The translations under genes and the position numbers were made by a program. A DNA stretch of 11,042 nucleotides, taken from assembly GCA_026394095.1 (NCBI GenBank), contig JAPKYY010000571.1, positions 1 through 11,042 on the forward strand, given 5' to 3'. Shown here piece by piece: positions 1-5,611 of this stretch; positions within the stretch are counted from its first letter, which is position 1; every line of letters begins with the position of its first letter. This stretch comes from Acidobacteriota bacterium (GTDB lineage: Bacteria > Acidobacteriota > Terriglobia > Bryobacterales > Bryobacteraceae). The notes beneath the pieces were generated by a model, which was not told where the DNA came from, ran no database searches, and saw nothing but the letters and a program-made list of their open reading frames with translations.

Positions 1-29
1 CGTTCGCTTTGTTTGTCGTGTTACTTTAG
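1..29 (+). CDS. 3' end of an upstream gene, probably a membrane protein
   Basis: Reading frame 3 from the window edge gives FALFVVLL followed by a TAG stop at 27-29. The residues are almost all hydrophobic, as at the end of a transmembrane helix, and the stop lies 15 bp before the next start, the spacing expected inside an operon. In polysaccharide clusters a flippase or O-antigen polymerase often precedes glycosyltransferases, but eight residues cannot identify the protein. Frames 1 and 2 are open for longer but run deep into the glycosyltransferase gene. Low confidence. Confidence 0.3.
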
Positions 30-44
30 GCGGCGGAGTGGCCT

Positions 45-1271
45 TTGGATTTGGAGCCAATGCGAATACTGTTAATCAGCGATTATGCCAGCCCGAGTGG
101 GGGAGCGGAGCGCGTGTTGCTTGGACTCCGAACGGCACTGCTCGAGCGGGGGCATGATGCCCGGATTTTTGCCAGTGCGGCGAGCCCGATGGGAGAGGCA
201 AGCTTCGCTGATTATCAATGTGCAAGGGCGGCCAAGCAACTGCGTGGACTGACGCAGATCTGGAATCCTGCAGCTTATTCCACATTGAAGAAGGTGCTGG
301 CCGATTTTAGGCCCGAGGTTGTTCACGTAAGGCTTTTCCAGAGCGAACTCTCTGCGTCGATTCTGGCTTTGCTTCGGAATGTGCCGACTGTTTATCACGC
401 GGCATGGTACCGGTTGGTTTGCCCACTGGGGACAAAGATGCTGCCTGGCGGGCAGAATTGCCGATCAGAAGCGGGTGTTGCGTGTGTGCGGCACGGCTGT
501 ATTTCCGCTTATTCTCTGCCGAGGGTAATGGCCCAAATGTGGCTGACTCAACGGAACTGGGGCTCGGTAAACACTGTAGTTGCCAATAGCGAAGCGACGC
601 GGAAGCAGCTAGAGGAGAGTGGGGTAAAGGTGGACGAAGTGATTTGGAATGGGGTGAATGAGCGATTGGCTGGAGATCCCCATAAGACGGTGCCAACTGT
701 TGTTTTTGCGGGGAGGTTGGTATGGGAGAAGGGCGTTGATGTGTTGCTGGAGGCGTTTGAGAGGGTAGTTCAATTGATTCCTGCGGCAGTATTGCTGATC
801 GCAGGGGAGGGGCCGGAGAGGGCGAATCTTGAGAGGATCACCGGCAAACTGGGGTTGGGTTCACGAGTAACATTTCTTGGGATGTTGCGGCCGGAGGAGA
901 TGGAGGAGCGCTTCCGGGAGGCTTGGGTGCAGGTGGTGCCTTCGCGCTGGCAGGAGCCCTTCGGATTGGTTGCGGCAGAGGCGATGATGCGTGGGACTGC
1001 GGTAATTGTCAGCGACTCTGGGGGCCTGGCGGAGTTTGTACAAGATGGAGTTAACGGATTGCATTGCCGGGCCGGGGATGGGGAAGTTTTGGCTGAGGCG
1101 ATAATCGGTCTGCTCAGAGACCCTGAAAGGGCGAGAGCAATGGGTGAGGAGGCACGGAAGTTTGCAATGGCGCACCTCAACGAGCAAGTGTTTGTGGACC
1201 GAATCCTGAGTTTGTATCAGCGTATGTCATGTGATCATCGGAAGGTCGAAGAGAAGGAGAGGCCGCTTTGA
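45..1271 (+). CDS. Glycosyltransferase family 4 (GT-B fold)
   Basis: A 408-aa cytoplasmic or membrane-associated enzyme that transfers a sugar from a nucleotide-sugar donor to a growing glycan, probably a surface polysaccharide or glycolipid. The N-terminal acceptor domain begins RILLISDY and carries the glycine-rich SGGAERV at about 18-24. The C-terminal GT4 donor domain covers about 215-375: FAGRLVWEKG at 221-230, IAGEGPE at 252-258, and the E-x7-E signature EPFGLVAAE at 304-312. Four cysteines at 126, 139, 147 and 152 form a cluster seen in some GT4 enzymes. The TTG at 45 is preferred because GGAG at 35-38 lies 6 nt upstream; the ATG at 60 would lose five residues and has GGAG only 3 nt away. 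The 3' end overlaps the next gene by TTGA, so the two are probably translationally coupled. Sugar specificity cannot be read from sequence. Confidence 0.93.
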   Translation: MDLEPMRILLISDYASPSGGAERVLLGLRTALLERGHDARIFASAASPMGEASFADYQCARAAKQLRGLTQIWNPAAYSTLKKVLADFRPEVVHVRLFQSELSASILALLRNVPTVYHAAWYRLVCPLGTKMLPGGQNCRSEAGVACVRHGCISAYSLPRVMAQMWLTQRNWGSVNTVVANSEATRKQLEESGVKVDEVIWNGVNERLAGDPHKTVPTVVFAGRLVWEKGVDVLLEAFERVVQLIPAAVLLIAGEGPERANLERITGKLGLGSRVTFLGMLRPEEMEERFREAWVQVVPSRWQEPFGLVAAEAMMRGTAVIVSDSGGLAEFVQDGVNGLHCRAGDGEVLAEAIIGLLRDPERARAMGEEARKFAMAHLNEQVFVDRILSLYQRMSCDHRKVEEKERPL

Positions 1272-2248
1272 AATACCGGGTATCGATCATTATGGAGGCC
1301 TACAACGAGGACAGGACGGCGTTGGCCGAGCATCCAGAGGCGGTAGAGCACTTGCTGAGGCAGGATTTTCCGCTGGAGCAGGTGGAATTGGTATTGGTGG
1401 GCGGGAAGAAGCAACTCGAGGATTGGAAGGAGATTCCGGCTAGCTGGAACCGATTTGGGCGGGTTCGGCTGGCACCGATGGAGAATGACGAAAGTCACTA
1501 TTGGGAGCAAAAGAATTTCAGCGTCCAGGTGGCCGAGGGGGAGATTATTGCATGGGTAGATTCGGATGTTAAGGCGGAACCAACGTGGCTGGCAGCACTG
1601 GTGGGAGCCATTGACGCAGGCGCAGATGTAAGTGTTGGGCCATCGCTCTATGCTCACGACTGGTTTGATTCGCATTCACCGGCGCTGCTTGCCGCCGCGA
1701 GTGTGTCCTGGGGGTTTGTGCTTTCTATTCGCTCGGAGGCAGACAAGCCAATTGCAAATTCTCTGGTGTCGCACAATGCCGGAATTCGGCGAGAGGTAGC
1801 ATTGCAGGTGCCATATCGAACAGGACAACGCTCGTTCCAATCGTCTGTCTTTTATCGTGAACTTAGGGAAAAACAGTTCCAGGTGGTGTATTCACCAGGG
1901 CAGCGAGCGGCTCACCAGATGACATTTTGGTGGTGGGTTACGCGGCGACACTTTCGCTCCGGGTGGGAGACAGAAAATGCCCGGCGGGAGAAGGTTACCT
2001 GGCCGAAGATCGGAGCGCTTGAGAAAGTGCCGTGGCTCGAACCGATCGTGTTGAATGGGGGATTTGTGCTGCGAGATCTGCGTCAATGGTTTTTGTACCG
2101 GCGAGTGACGGGAGTGAGTGCAGTTGCAGCCTGGTTGATGCTGCCCTTGATTTTCTTTATGTCGGCAATTGCCAGAGGTGCGGAAATGGTTGGCATGTAT
2201 TGCTGGATGGTGGCTCCGAAACGGACTGCCTGGCAAGCCAGGTTCTAG
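1268..2248 (+). CDS. Glycosyltransferase family 2-like protein with hydrophobic C-terminal segment
   Basis: A 326-aa GT-A-fold glycosyltransferase. It starts YRVSIIMEAYNE, the usual first beta strand and nucleotide-binding loop of GT2, and has the metal-binding DxD as DSD at 98-100 within AWVDSDVKAEPTWL. The region around 160-240 (SHNAGIRREVA, FYRELREKQFQVVYSP, RRHFRSGWE) corresponds to the acceptor-side part of GT2 enzymes. Residues about 280-314 are strongly hydrophobic (WLMLPLIFFMSAIARG), suggesting a C-terminal membrane anchor. The start is TTG at 1268, inside the stop of the preceding gene, with AAGGAG at 1254-1259 placed 8 nt upstream. It is therefore a second step in the same glycan pathway, co-transcribed with the GT4 gene. 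Substrate unknown; the family assignment is firm, the exact subfamily is not. Confidence 0.9.
   Translation: MKYRVSIIMEAYNEDRTALAEHPEAVEHLLRQDFPLEQVELVLVGGKKQLEDWKEIPASWNRFGRVRLAPMENDESHYWEQKNFSVQVAEGEIIAWVDSDVKAEPTWLAALVGAIDAGADVSVGPSLYAHDWFDSHSPALLAAASVSWGFVLSIRSEADKPIANSLVSHNAGIRREVALQVPYRTGQRSFQSSVFYRELREKQFQVVYSPGQRAAHQMTFWWWVTRRHFRSGWETENARREKVTWPKIGALEKVPWLEPIVLNGGFVLRDLRQWFLYRRVTGVSAVAAWLMLPLIFFMSAIARGAEMVGMYCWMVAPKRTAWQARF
2229..2242 (+). terminator. Hairpin at the 3' end of the GT2 gene, possible weak terminator
   Basis: CCTGGC and GCCAGG form a perfect inverted repeat separated by AA, so a 5-bp stem with a CAAG loop can form just before the TAG stop at 2246-2248. It sits at the junction between two convergent genes, where a terminator is expected. 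No real T-run follows, only TTCTAG, so factor-independent termination is doubtful. Confidence 0.25.
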
Positions 2249-2264
2249 ATGGGTTGCGAGGACG

Positions 2265-3152
2265 TCAAGTCTGGTTTTGATTTAAGGACAAGTTACGAGA
2301 GTGCTTAAGCTCGTAGAAGAAGCCGATTGAGGTAGCCAATTGTGAGAGCCCCAAAAGCAGTGATGTTGCCGCAGCAGTCCAAGGCTTTTGTGACTTCCAG
2401 GGATAAAGCAGCAGGTTGGCGTAAAAAGTAAAGGGTTCCACGTTGAGACGGGATTGACCCCGTTTGGCCCGGCGAGACTGGAAATGGAAGGCCCCGCGAC
2501 CGTAGCGGAAGTGCTGGCGCAAGAAGCCAATGAAGCTGAGATTTTGGGTGTGGATAACGGAGGCTTCCGGGAGATGGGCTAACGGAAAGAGGTTGGCCCA
2601 ACGATCGCAAAGGTCGCGGTCTTCGGCAGCGGCGAGTGGGAAGTGTTCGTCGAAGCCACCAATGCCGATTAGTTTACGGAGGGGAAAAGCGACATTATTC
2701 GAACAGAAAAAGGCAGGGCCGGACAGTGGGTGTTCATAGAGGTAGGAAATGAGCAACTGGCTGGCATTGCCGTAGATGCGATTTTCTTCTGCGGCTTGAA
2801 TCCTGCCCCCCAGGCCAATCTCCGGGGTGAGGTCAAAGGCAGTTTTGTAGGCGGTGAGCCATTGTGGATGGGGGCGACAGTCGTCATCAGTGAAAACCAC
2901 AAAATCTGCCTTGGCATGTTGAAGGCCCAGATTGCGAGCTGCGGCCGGGCCGCGATTGTTCTGCCGAAAGATTTGTATGGAGAGCCGGGATTCCAAGTTG
3001 GAAATTTGAGCGGATATGGGTGGGTCGCTGCCATCGTCAATGATCAGTACTTCGAATTGGTTGGCGGGAAAGTTCAGATTTTCGAGCGCATGCAAACAGC
3101 TCTTGAGAAGGGCTGGCCGATTTCGAGTCGGGATTATGATCGAAAATTGCAT
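2265..3152 (-). CDS. Glycosyltransferase family 2, minus strand
   Basis: A 295-aa GT-A-fold glycosyltransferase. It opens with FSIIIPTRNRP, has IIDDGSDPP at about 37-45, the central NRGPAAARNLGL at about 66-77 and the metal-binding motif TDDD at 88-91. It continues with the later family motifs SNNVAFPL and GGFDEHFPLAAAEDRDLCDRW (about 165-185), whose ED is the usual catalytic-base region. Residues about 258-282 are hydrophobic (SLLLGLSQLATSIGFFY), a likely membrane anchor. The ATG at 3152 is the only good start before an upstream in-frame stop; no strong ribosome-binding site is visible. It is convergent with the other GT2 gene (16 bp between stops) and divergent from the DUF1593 gene. Its GC is about 43-53 percent in three 60-base lines counted by hand, lower than both neighbours, hinting at separate acquisition. 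Probably the same glycan pathway; substrate unknown. Confidence 0.93.
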   Translation of the reverse strand: MQFSIIIPTRNRPALLKSCLHALENLNFPANQFEVLIIDDGSDPPISAQISNLESRLSIQIFRQNNRGPAAARNLGLQHAKADFVVFTDDDCRPHPQWLTAYKTAFDLTPEIGLGGRIQAAEENRIYGNASQLLISYLYEHPLSGPAFFCSNNVAFPLRKLIGIGGFDEHFPLAAAEDRDLCDRWANLFPLAHLPEASVIHTQNLSFIGFLRQHFRYGRGAFHFQSRRAKRGQSRLNVEPFTFYANLLLYPWKSQKPWTAAATSLLLGLSQLATSIGFFYELKHSRNLSLNQNQT

Positions 3153-3213
3153 TTGTTTCGCTGCCCCGGCTTGCTCTATGAAAGGATACGACGTGAGAGA
3201 CTACTCCAACGCT

Positions 3214-4473
3214 ATGGCTCTGATTCGTATATTTTTCCTTTGGTTTTTGGTAGCGGTTTCGGGTTTTGGGGAACGCCACCGGGTGATTGTGTCTTCGGAT
3301 ATTGGTGGCACCGATCCGGATGATTTTCAGTCGATGGTGCATCTGTTGCTGTATGCGGACGTTCTGGATATTGAGGGTATTGTGTCGTCGCCTTATGGGC
3401 CGGGGCGACTGGAGCATATCCATCAGGTGATTGACCGGTACGCGCTGGATTATCCGGCGCTGAAGAAGGCTTCGACAAAGTATCCTACGCCGGCGCGATT
3501 GAAGGCGATTTCGAAGCAGGGGGCGCTAGAGGCTCCGGGACGCAAGGGGTTTGGATCTCCTACGGCTGGCTCAGAGTGGATTGTGCGTTGCGCAAGACGA
3601 AGGGATGCGCGTCCTCTATATGTGCTGGTTTGGGGTGGGATTGAGGATCTTGCGCAGGCGCTGCATGATGCGCCGGACATCCTGCCCAAGTTACGTGTTT
3701 ACTTTATCGGCGGGCCGAATAAGATGTGGAGCGTGGATGCTTATCACTATGTGGAGCGCGAGCATCCGAAGTTGTGGATGATTGAATCGAATGCGACTTA
3801 TCGCGGCTGGTTTACTGGCGGGAATCAGGCGGGTGAGTGGGGGAACCGGGAGTTTGTGCGACAGAGGATTGCACCGTATGGAGCGTTGGGGGAGTTCTTT
3901 GAGACGCAGCTGAAGGGAACGATCAAGATGGGGGATAGCCCGTCGGTGGCTTATCTGTTGCATGGGGATCCGGCGAAGCCGGAAAAGGCTGGTTGGGGTG
4001 GGCAGTACCAGAGGATTTGGGAGGGGCGGGATTCGGTGTTTGACCGGTTGACTACGGAGGAAGACCAGGTGGAGGTGTTTGGAGTAGTTGAGTTTGCTCT
4101 GCCGTTGCCAGTGGGGTTTGGGGCCAGGGATACGGTGAAGGTGTTGTTTGACAGGCGGGTGCCGGCGATTGTTTCGGTGGAGGGTGGGGTGTTGCGGTTT
4201 CGATTTTCACCCCGGGATGCGAAGGTTTGGAGCTACTCGATTGAGAGCAGCTTTGCTGGGATCGATGGTTGGGATGGGAAGTTTAAGGCAGTGGCACCGC
4301 CGGCTTCGCGGAGTGGGGTTGCTTCGGTGAAGCATCCCAATTGGTGGATTGATGATGTGGACCCGGCAAAGGCGGAGGGGGTGCATCCGGGGGCAAAGAC
4401 GGTGAACCGGTGGCGGATGGAGTTTCTGGGGGACTTTGCGGCGAGGATGCGGCGGTGTGAATCGCCGATTTAG
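3214..4473 (+). CDS. Secreted DUF1593 protein (nucleoside-hydrolase-like domain plus cellulose-binding-type C-terminus)
   Basis: A 419-aa exported protein. Residues 1-19 (MALIRIFFLWFLVAVSGFG) look like a signal peptide. The DUF1593 domain follows at about 22-285, opening VIVSSDIGGTDPDDFQS, an Asp-rich loop like the calcium/ribose-binding loop of nucleoside hydrolases, and continuing with YVLVWGGIEDLAQAL at 136-150 and YFIGGPNK at 163-170. The remainder (about 290-415, ending NRWRMEFLGDF) matches the C-terminal domain of the family typified by the cellulose-binding protein Sde182 of Saccharophagus degradans. A role in binding or processing plant or other polysaccharides is likely but enzymatic activity is unproven. 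ATG 3214 gives the best signal peptide; ATG 3178 would add 12 polar residues and falls in a weak possible -10 box (TATGAA 3177-3182, with TTGTTT at 3153-3158), so it is less likely. The 61-bp spacer before it must hold divergent promoters. Confidence 0.85.
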   Translation: MALIRIFFLWFLVAVSGFGERHRVIVSSDIGGTDPDDFQSMVHLLLYADVLDIEGIVSSPYGPGRLEHIHQVIDRYALDYPALKKASTKYPTPARLKAISKQGALEAPGRKGFGSPTAGSEWIVRCARRRDARPLYVLVWGGIEDLAQALHDAPDILPKLRVYFIGGPNKMWSVDAYHYVEREHPKLWMIESNATYRGWFTGGNQAGEWGNREFVRQRIAPYGALGEFFETQLKGTIKMGDSPSVAYLLHGDPAKPEKAGWGGQYQRIWEGRDSVFDRLTTEEDQVEVFGVVEFALPLPVGFGARDTVKVLFDRRVPAIVSVEGGVLRFRFSPRDAKVWSYSIESSFAGIDGWDGKFKAVAPPASRSGVASVKHPNWWIDDVDPAKAEGVHPGAKTVNRWRMEFLGDFAARMRRCESPI

Positions 4474-4513
4474 TCTGGCTAAGTTCTCAGGGACGGGGAG
4501 GAATCCAGAGGAG

Positions 4514-4529
4514 GATATTGGAGAATATC
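4514..4529. repeat. Perfect short inverted repeat GATATT-GGAG-AATATC
   Basis: A 6-bp stem (GATATT 4514-4519, AATATC 4524-4529) with a four-base GGAG loop, 41 bp after the DUF1593 stop. The stem is AT-rich and no T-run follows, so it is a poor intrinsic terminator; it may be a mRNA 3'-end structure or chance. Confidence 0.3.
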
Positions 4530-4592
4530 TGAGCTGAGGGGGGGATTGCGGTAAGAGAGTAAAGCCGCTGTCGAGGATATGCATTGGCTGGG

Positions 4593-4608
4593 TTGCAGGA
4601 AGCTGCAA
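4593..4608. repeat. Perfect short inverted repeat TTGCAG-GAAG-CTGCAA
   Basis: A second 6-bp stem with a four-base loop (GAAG), 63 bp beyond the first hairpin and of the same geometry. No T-run follows. Function unknown; short palindromes of this size also arise by chance. Confidence 0.3.
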
Positions 4609-4680
4609 GAGTTTACGGGTTGAGCGGGAAGAGAGGAGGAAGTTGAAAGCATTGAAGCTGGAGTGCATTTATGGTGGCAT

Positions 4681-4718
4681 GGGCCGCGGTTGCGAGGCCT
4701 GATTGCTTTTCGCTTTTT
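4681..4718 (+). terminator. Possible rho-independent terminator
   Basis: GGGCC at 4681-4685 can pair with GGCCT at 4696-4700 (one G-U pair), extended after a G/A mismatch by CG/CG around a GTTG loop. The region after it is T-rich (ATTGCTTTTCGCTTTTT, 4702-4718). It could end transcripts entering from the DUF1593 side and insulate the toxin-antitoxin promoter. The T-run starts late and is broken by GC, so this is tentative. Confidence 0.3.
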
Positions 4719-4911
4719 GCGGATTTGTTAGTCCAAGTTCATAAGCGCCGGCAAGTCGAGGGGTGGGAGGAAGATGGCGCAGAAGATTGCCACTTCGAAG
4801 AGGGACGGAGAGGGGTAGCGCATTCTGAGGCATGAGCGGTAGATCCGGTTCTGAATTCGCTTCTAATTTATGGCACGGATAGTTGGGCGCACCGTCGTAT
4901 GAGATGTAATT

Positions 4912-4940
4912 CTCGAGTTTTCGTGTTCTCGTGCTACACT
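4912..4940 (+). promoter_or_regulatory. Promoter of the RHH/PIN toxin-antitoxin operon, extended -10, probably leaderless
   Basis: TGC-TACACT at 4932-4940 is an extended -10 element (TGn plus a TATAAT-like hexamer, 4 of 6). A consensus -35 is not seen: at 17-bp spacing the hexamer would be CTCGAG (4912-4917). The expected start of transcription, 6-8 bp after the -10, falls at 4946-4948, on the GTG start codon itself. The octamer TTCGTGTT occurs at 4920-4927 and again at 4944-4951, flanking the -10, and may be a binding site for the antitoxin. Confidence 0.45.
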
Positions 4941-4946
4941 GACTTC

Positions 4947-5177
4947 GTGTTGAAAAACGTTACGGTTACCCTTCCTGAAGAACTGGCCCTGTGGGCTAGA
5001 AGGAAGGCTGCCGACGAAAACTGTTCCGTTTCGAAGTTGCTCTGCAAGCTGATTGAAAATGCTCGCTCGCAGGGAGATCTATCGAAAGAGATGCACCTGG
5101 AATGGAAGAGAAGAAAACCTCTTCAGATCGACGCAGGCGAACGGATGACTCGCGAGGAAATGCATGAGCGCCGGTAG
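4947..5177 (+). CDS. vapB: Ribbon-helix-helix antitoxin of a VapBC-type module
   Basis: A 76-aa protein, partner of the PIN toxin that follows. Residues about 4-40 (NVTVTLPEELALWARRKAADENCSVSKLLCKLI) have the form of a ribbon-helix-helix DNA-binding domain: a beta strand of alternating residues, then two helices with the SVSKLL turn. Residues 45-76 are charged and probably wrap the toxin (GERMTREEMHERR). Such antitoxins neutralise the toxin by direct binding and repress their own operon. The GTG at 4947 is chosen because homologous proteins begin just before the KNVTVTLP strand; TTG 4950 is a near alternative. The upstream ATG at 4899 would add 16 residues unlike the family and lies before the likely promoter. 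No ribosome-binding site precedes the GTG, consistent with a leaderless mRNA. The 3' end overlaps the toxin gene by 14 bp. Confidence 0.85.
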   Translation: MLKNVTVTLPEELALWARRKAADENCSVSKLLCKLIENARSQGDLSKEMHLEWKRRKPLQIDAGERMTREEMHERR

Positions 5178-5595
5178 CATTTTCTTTGATACCAACGTTC
5201 TGCTGTATGCCGAAGATAAGAGGGATTTGCGTAAGAAATTGTTGGCGGAGCAGTGGATTGATCGAGCCTGGGAGGAGCAGCGGGCACGTTGCAGTTGGCA
5301 GGTTTTGCATGAGTTTTATGTCAATGCGACGAAGAAATTAGGGGCGCAGCCGGAGGCAGCGCGCGAACTGGTGCGTATGTATCAGGTCTGGCAGCCGATC
5401 GAGAATGGGGCCGAAGTTGCCGAGCGGGCCTGGTATTGGATGGACGCGGCTCAGGTGACTTATTGGGATGGTCTGATTCTTGGAGCGGCGGAGCGACTGG
5501 GTTGCACGGTGCTTTTAAGTGAAGACTTTCAAGCTGGAAGATTCTATGGGGCAGTGCAGGTAGTGAATCCGTTTGTTTCCCCGACTGACAGCTAG
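5164..5595 (+). CDS. vapC: PIN-domain ribonuclease toxin, VapC family
   Basis: A 143-aa PIN-domain protein filling the whole family length. Members are Mg-dependent endoribonucleases that stop growth by cutting tRNA, rRNA or mRNA unless held by the antitoxin. The acidic active-site set is present: D9 in IFFDTNVLLYA, E50 in WQVLHEFYVNA, D102 in TYWDGLILGAA, and E120/D121 in VLLSEDFQ. The C-terminus VQVVNPF is also typical. The ATG at 5164 lies inside the antitoxin gene, with GAGGAA at 5154-5159 a few bases upstream, so translation is probably coupled. All catalytic residues are present, so the toxin should be active. The RNA target is unknown. Confidence 0.92.
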   Translation: MSAGSIFFDTNVLLYAEDKRDLRKKLLAEQWIDRAWEEQRARCSWQVLHEFYVNATKKLGAQPEAARELVRMYQVWQPIENGAEVAERAWYWMDAAQVTYWDGLILGAAERLGCTVLLSEDFQAGRFYGAVQVVNPFVSPTDS

Positions 5596-5611
5596 CTTCT
5601 GTGATCGCGGG

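Larger units (their letters stand above)
4474..4911. other. Long non-coding stretch between the DUF1593 gene and the VapBC promoter
   Basis: Neither strand shows an open frame with convincing protein character. It holds two short perfect hairpins (4514-4529, 4593-4608) and a possible terminator (4681-4718), listed separately. On the minus strand 4728-4823 could encode a 31-residue hydrophobic peptide (MRYPSPSLFEVAIFCAIF...), without a recognisable ribosome-binding site or relative; it may be chance or the residue of a decayed gene. Such spacers beside toxin-antitoxin modules often contain remnants of earlier insertions, but no terminal repeats or transposase fragment were found. Confidence 0.6.

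Noticed and set aside
2730..3323. 197-aa plus-strand frame opposite the minus-strand GT2
   Set aside because: The GT2 on the other strand has all family motifs; this frame has none and runs through the N-terminus of the DUF1593 gene.
4207..4668. 153-aa minus-strand frame covering the end of the DUF1593 gene and the spacer
   Set aside because: Pro/Arg/Leu-rich composition typical of an antisense reading of G-rich DNA, and most of it opposes a well-supported gene.
4728..4823. 31-residue hydrophobic minus-strand peptide (MRYPSPSLFEVAIFCAIF...)
   Set aside because: Too short to judge, with no ribosome-binding site and no relative recognised; mentioned only as possible remnant.
4899..4946. Upstream ATG start for the RHH antitoxin (16 extra residues)
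   Set aside because: The extra residues do not fit the family's N-terminus and the codons overlap the best promoter.
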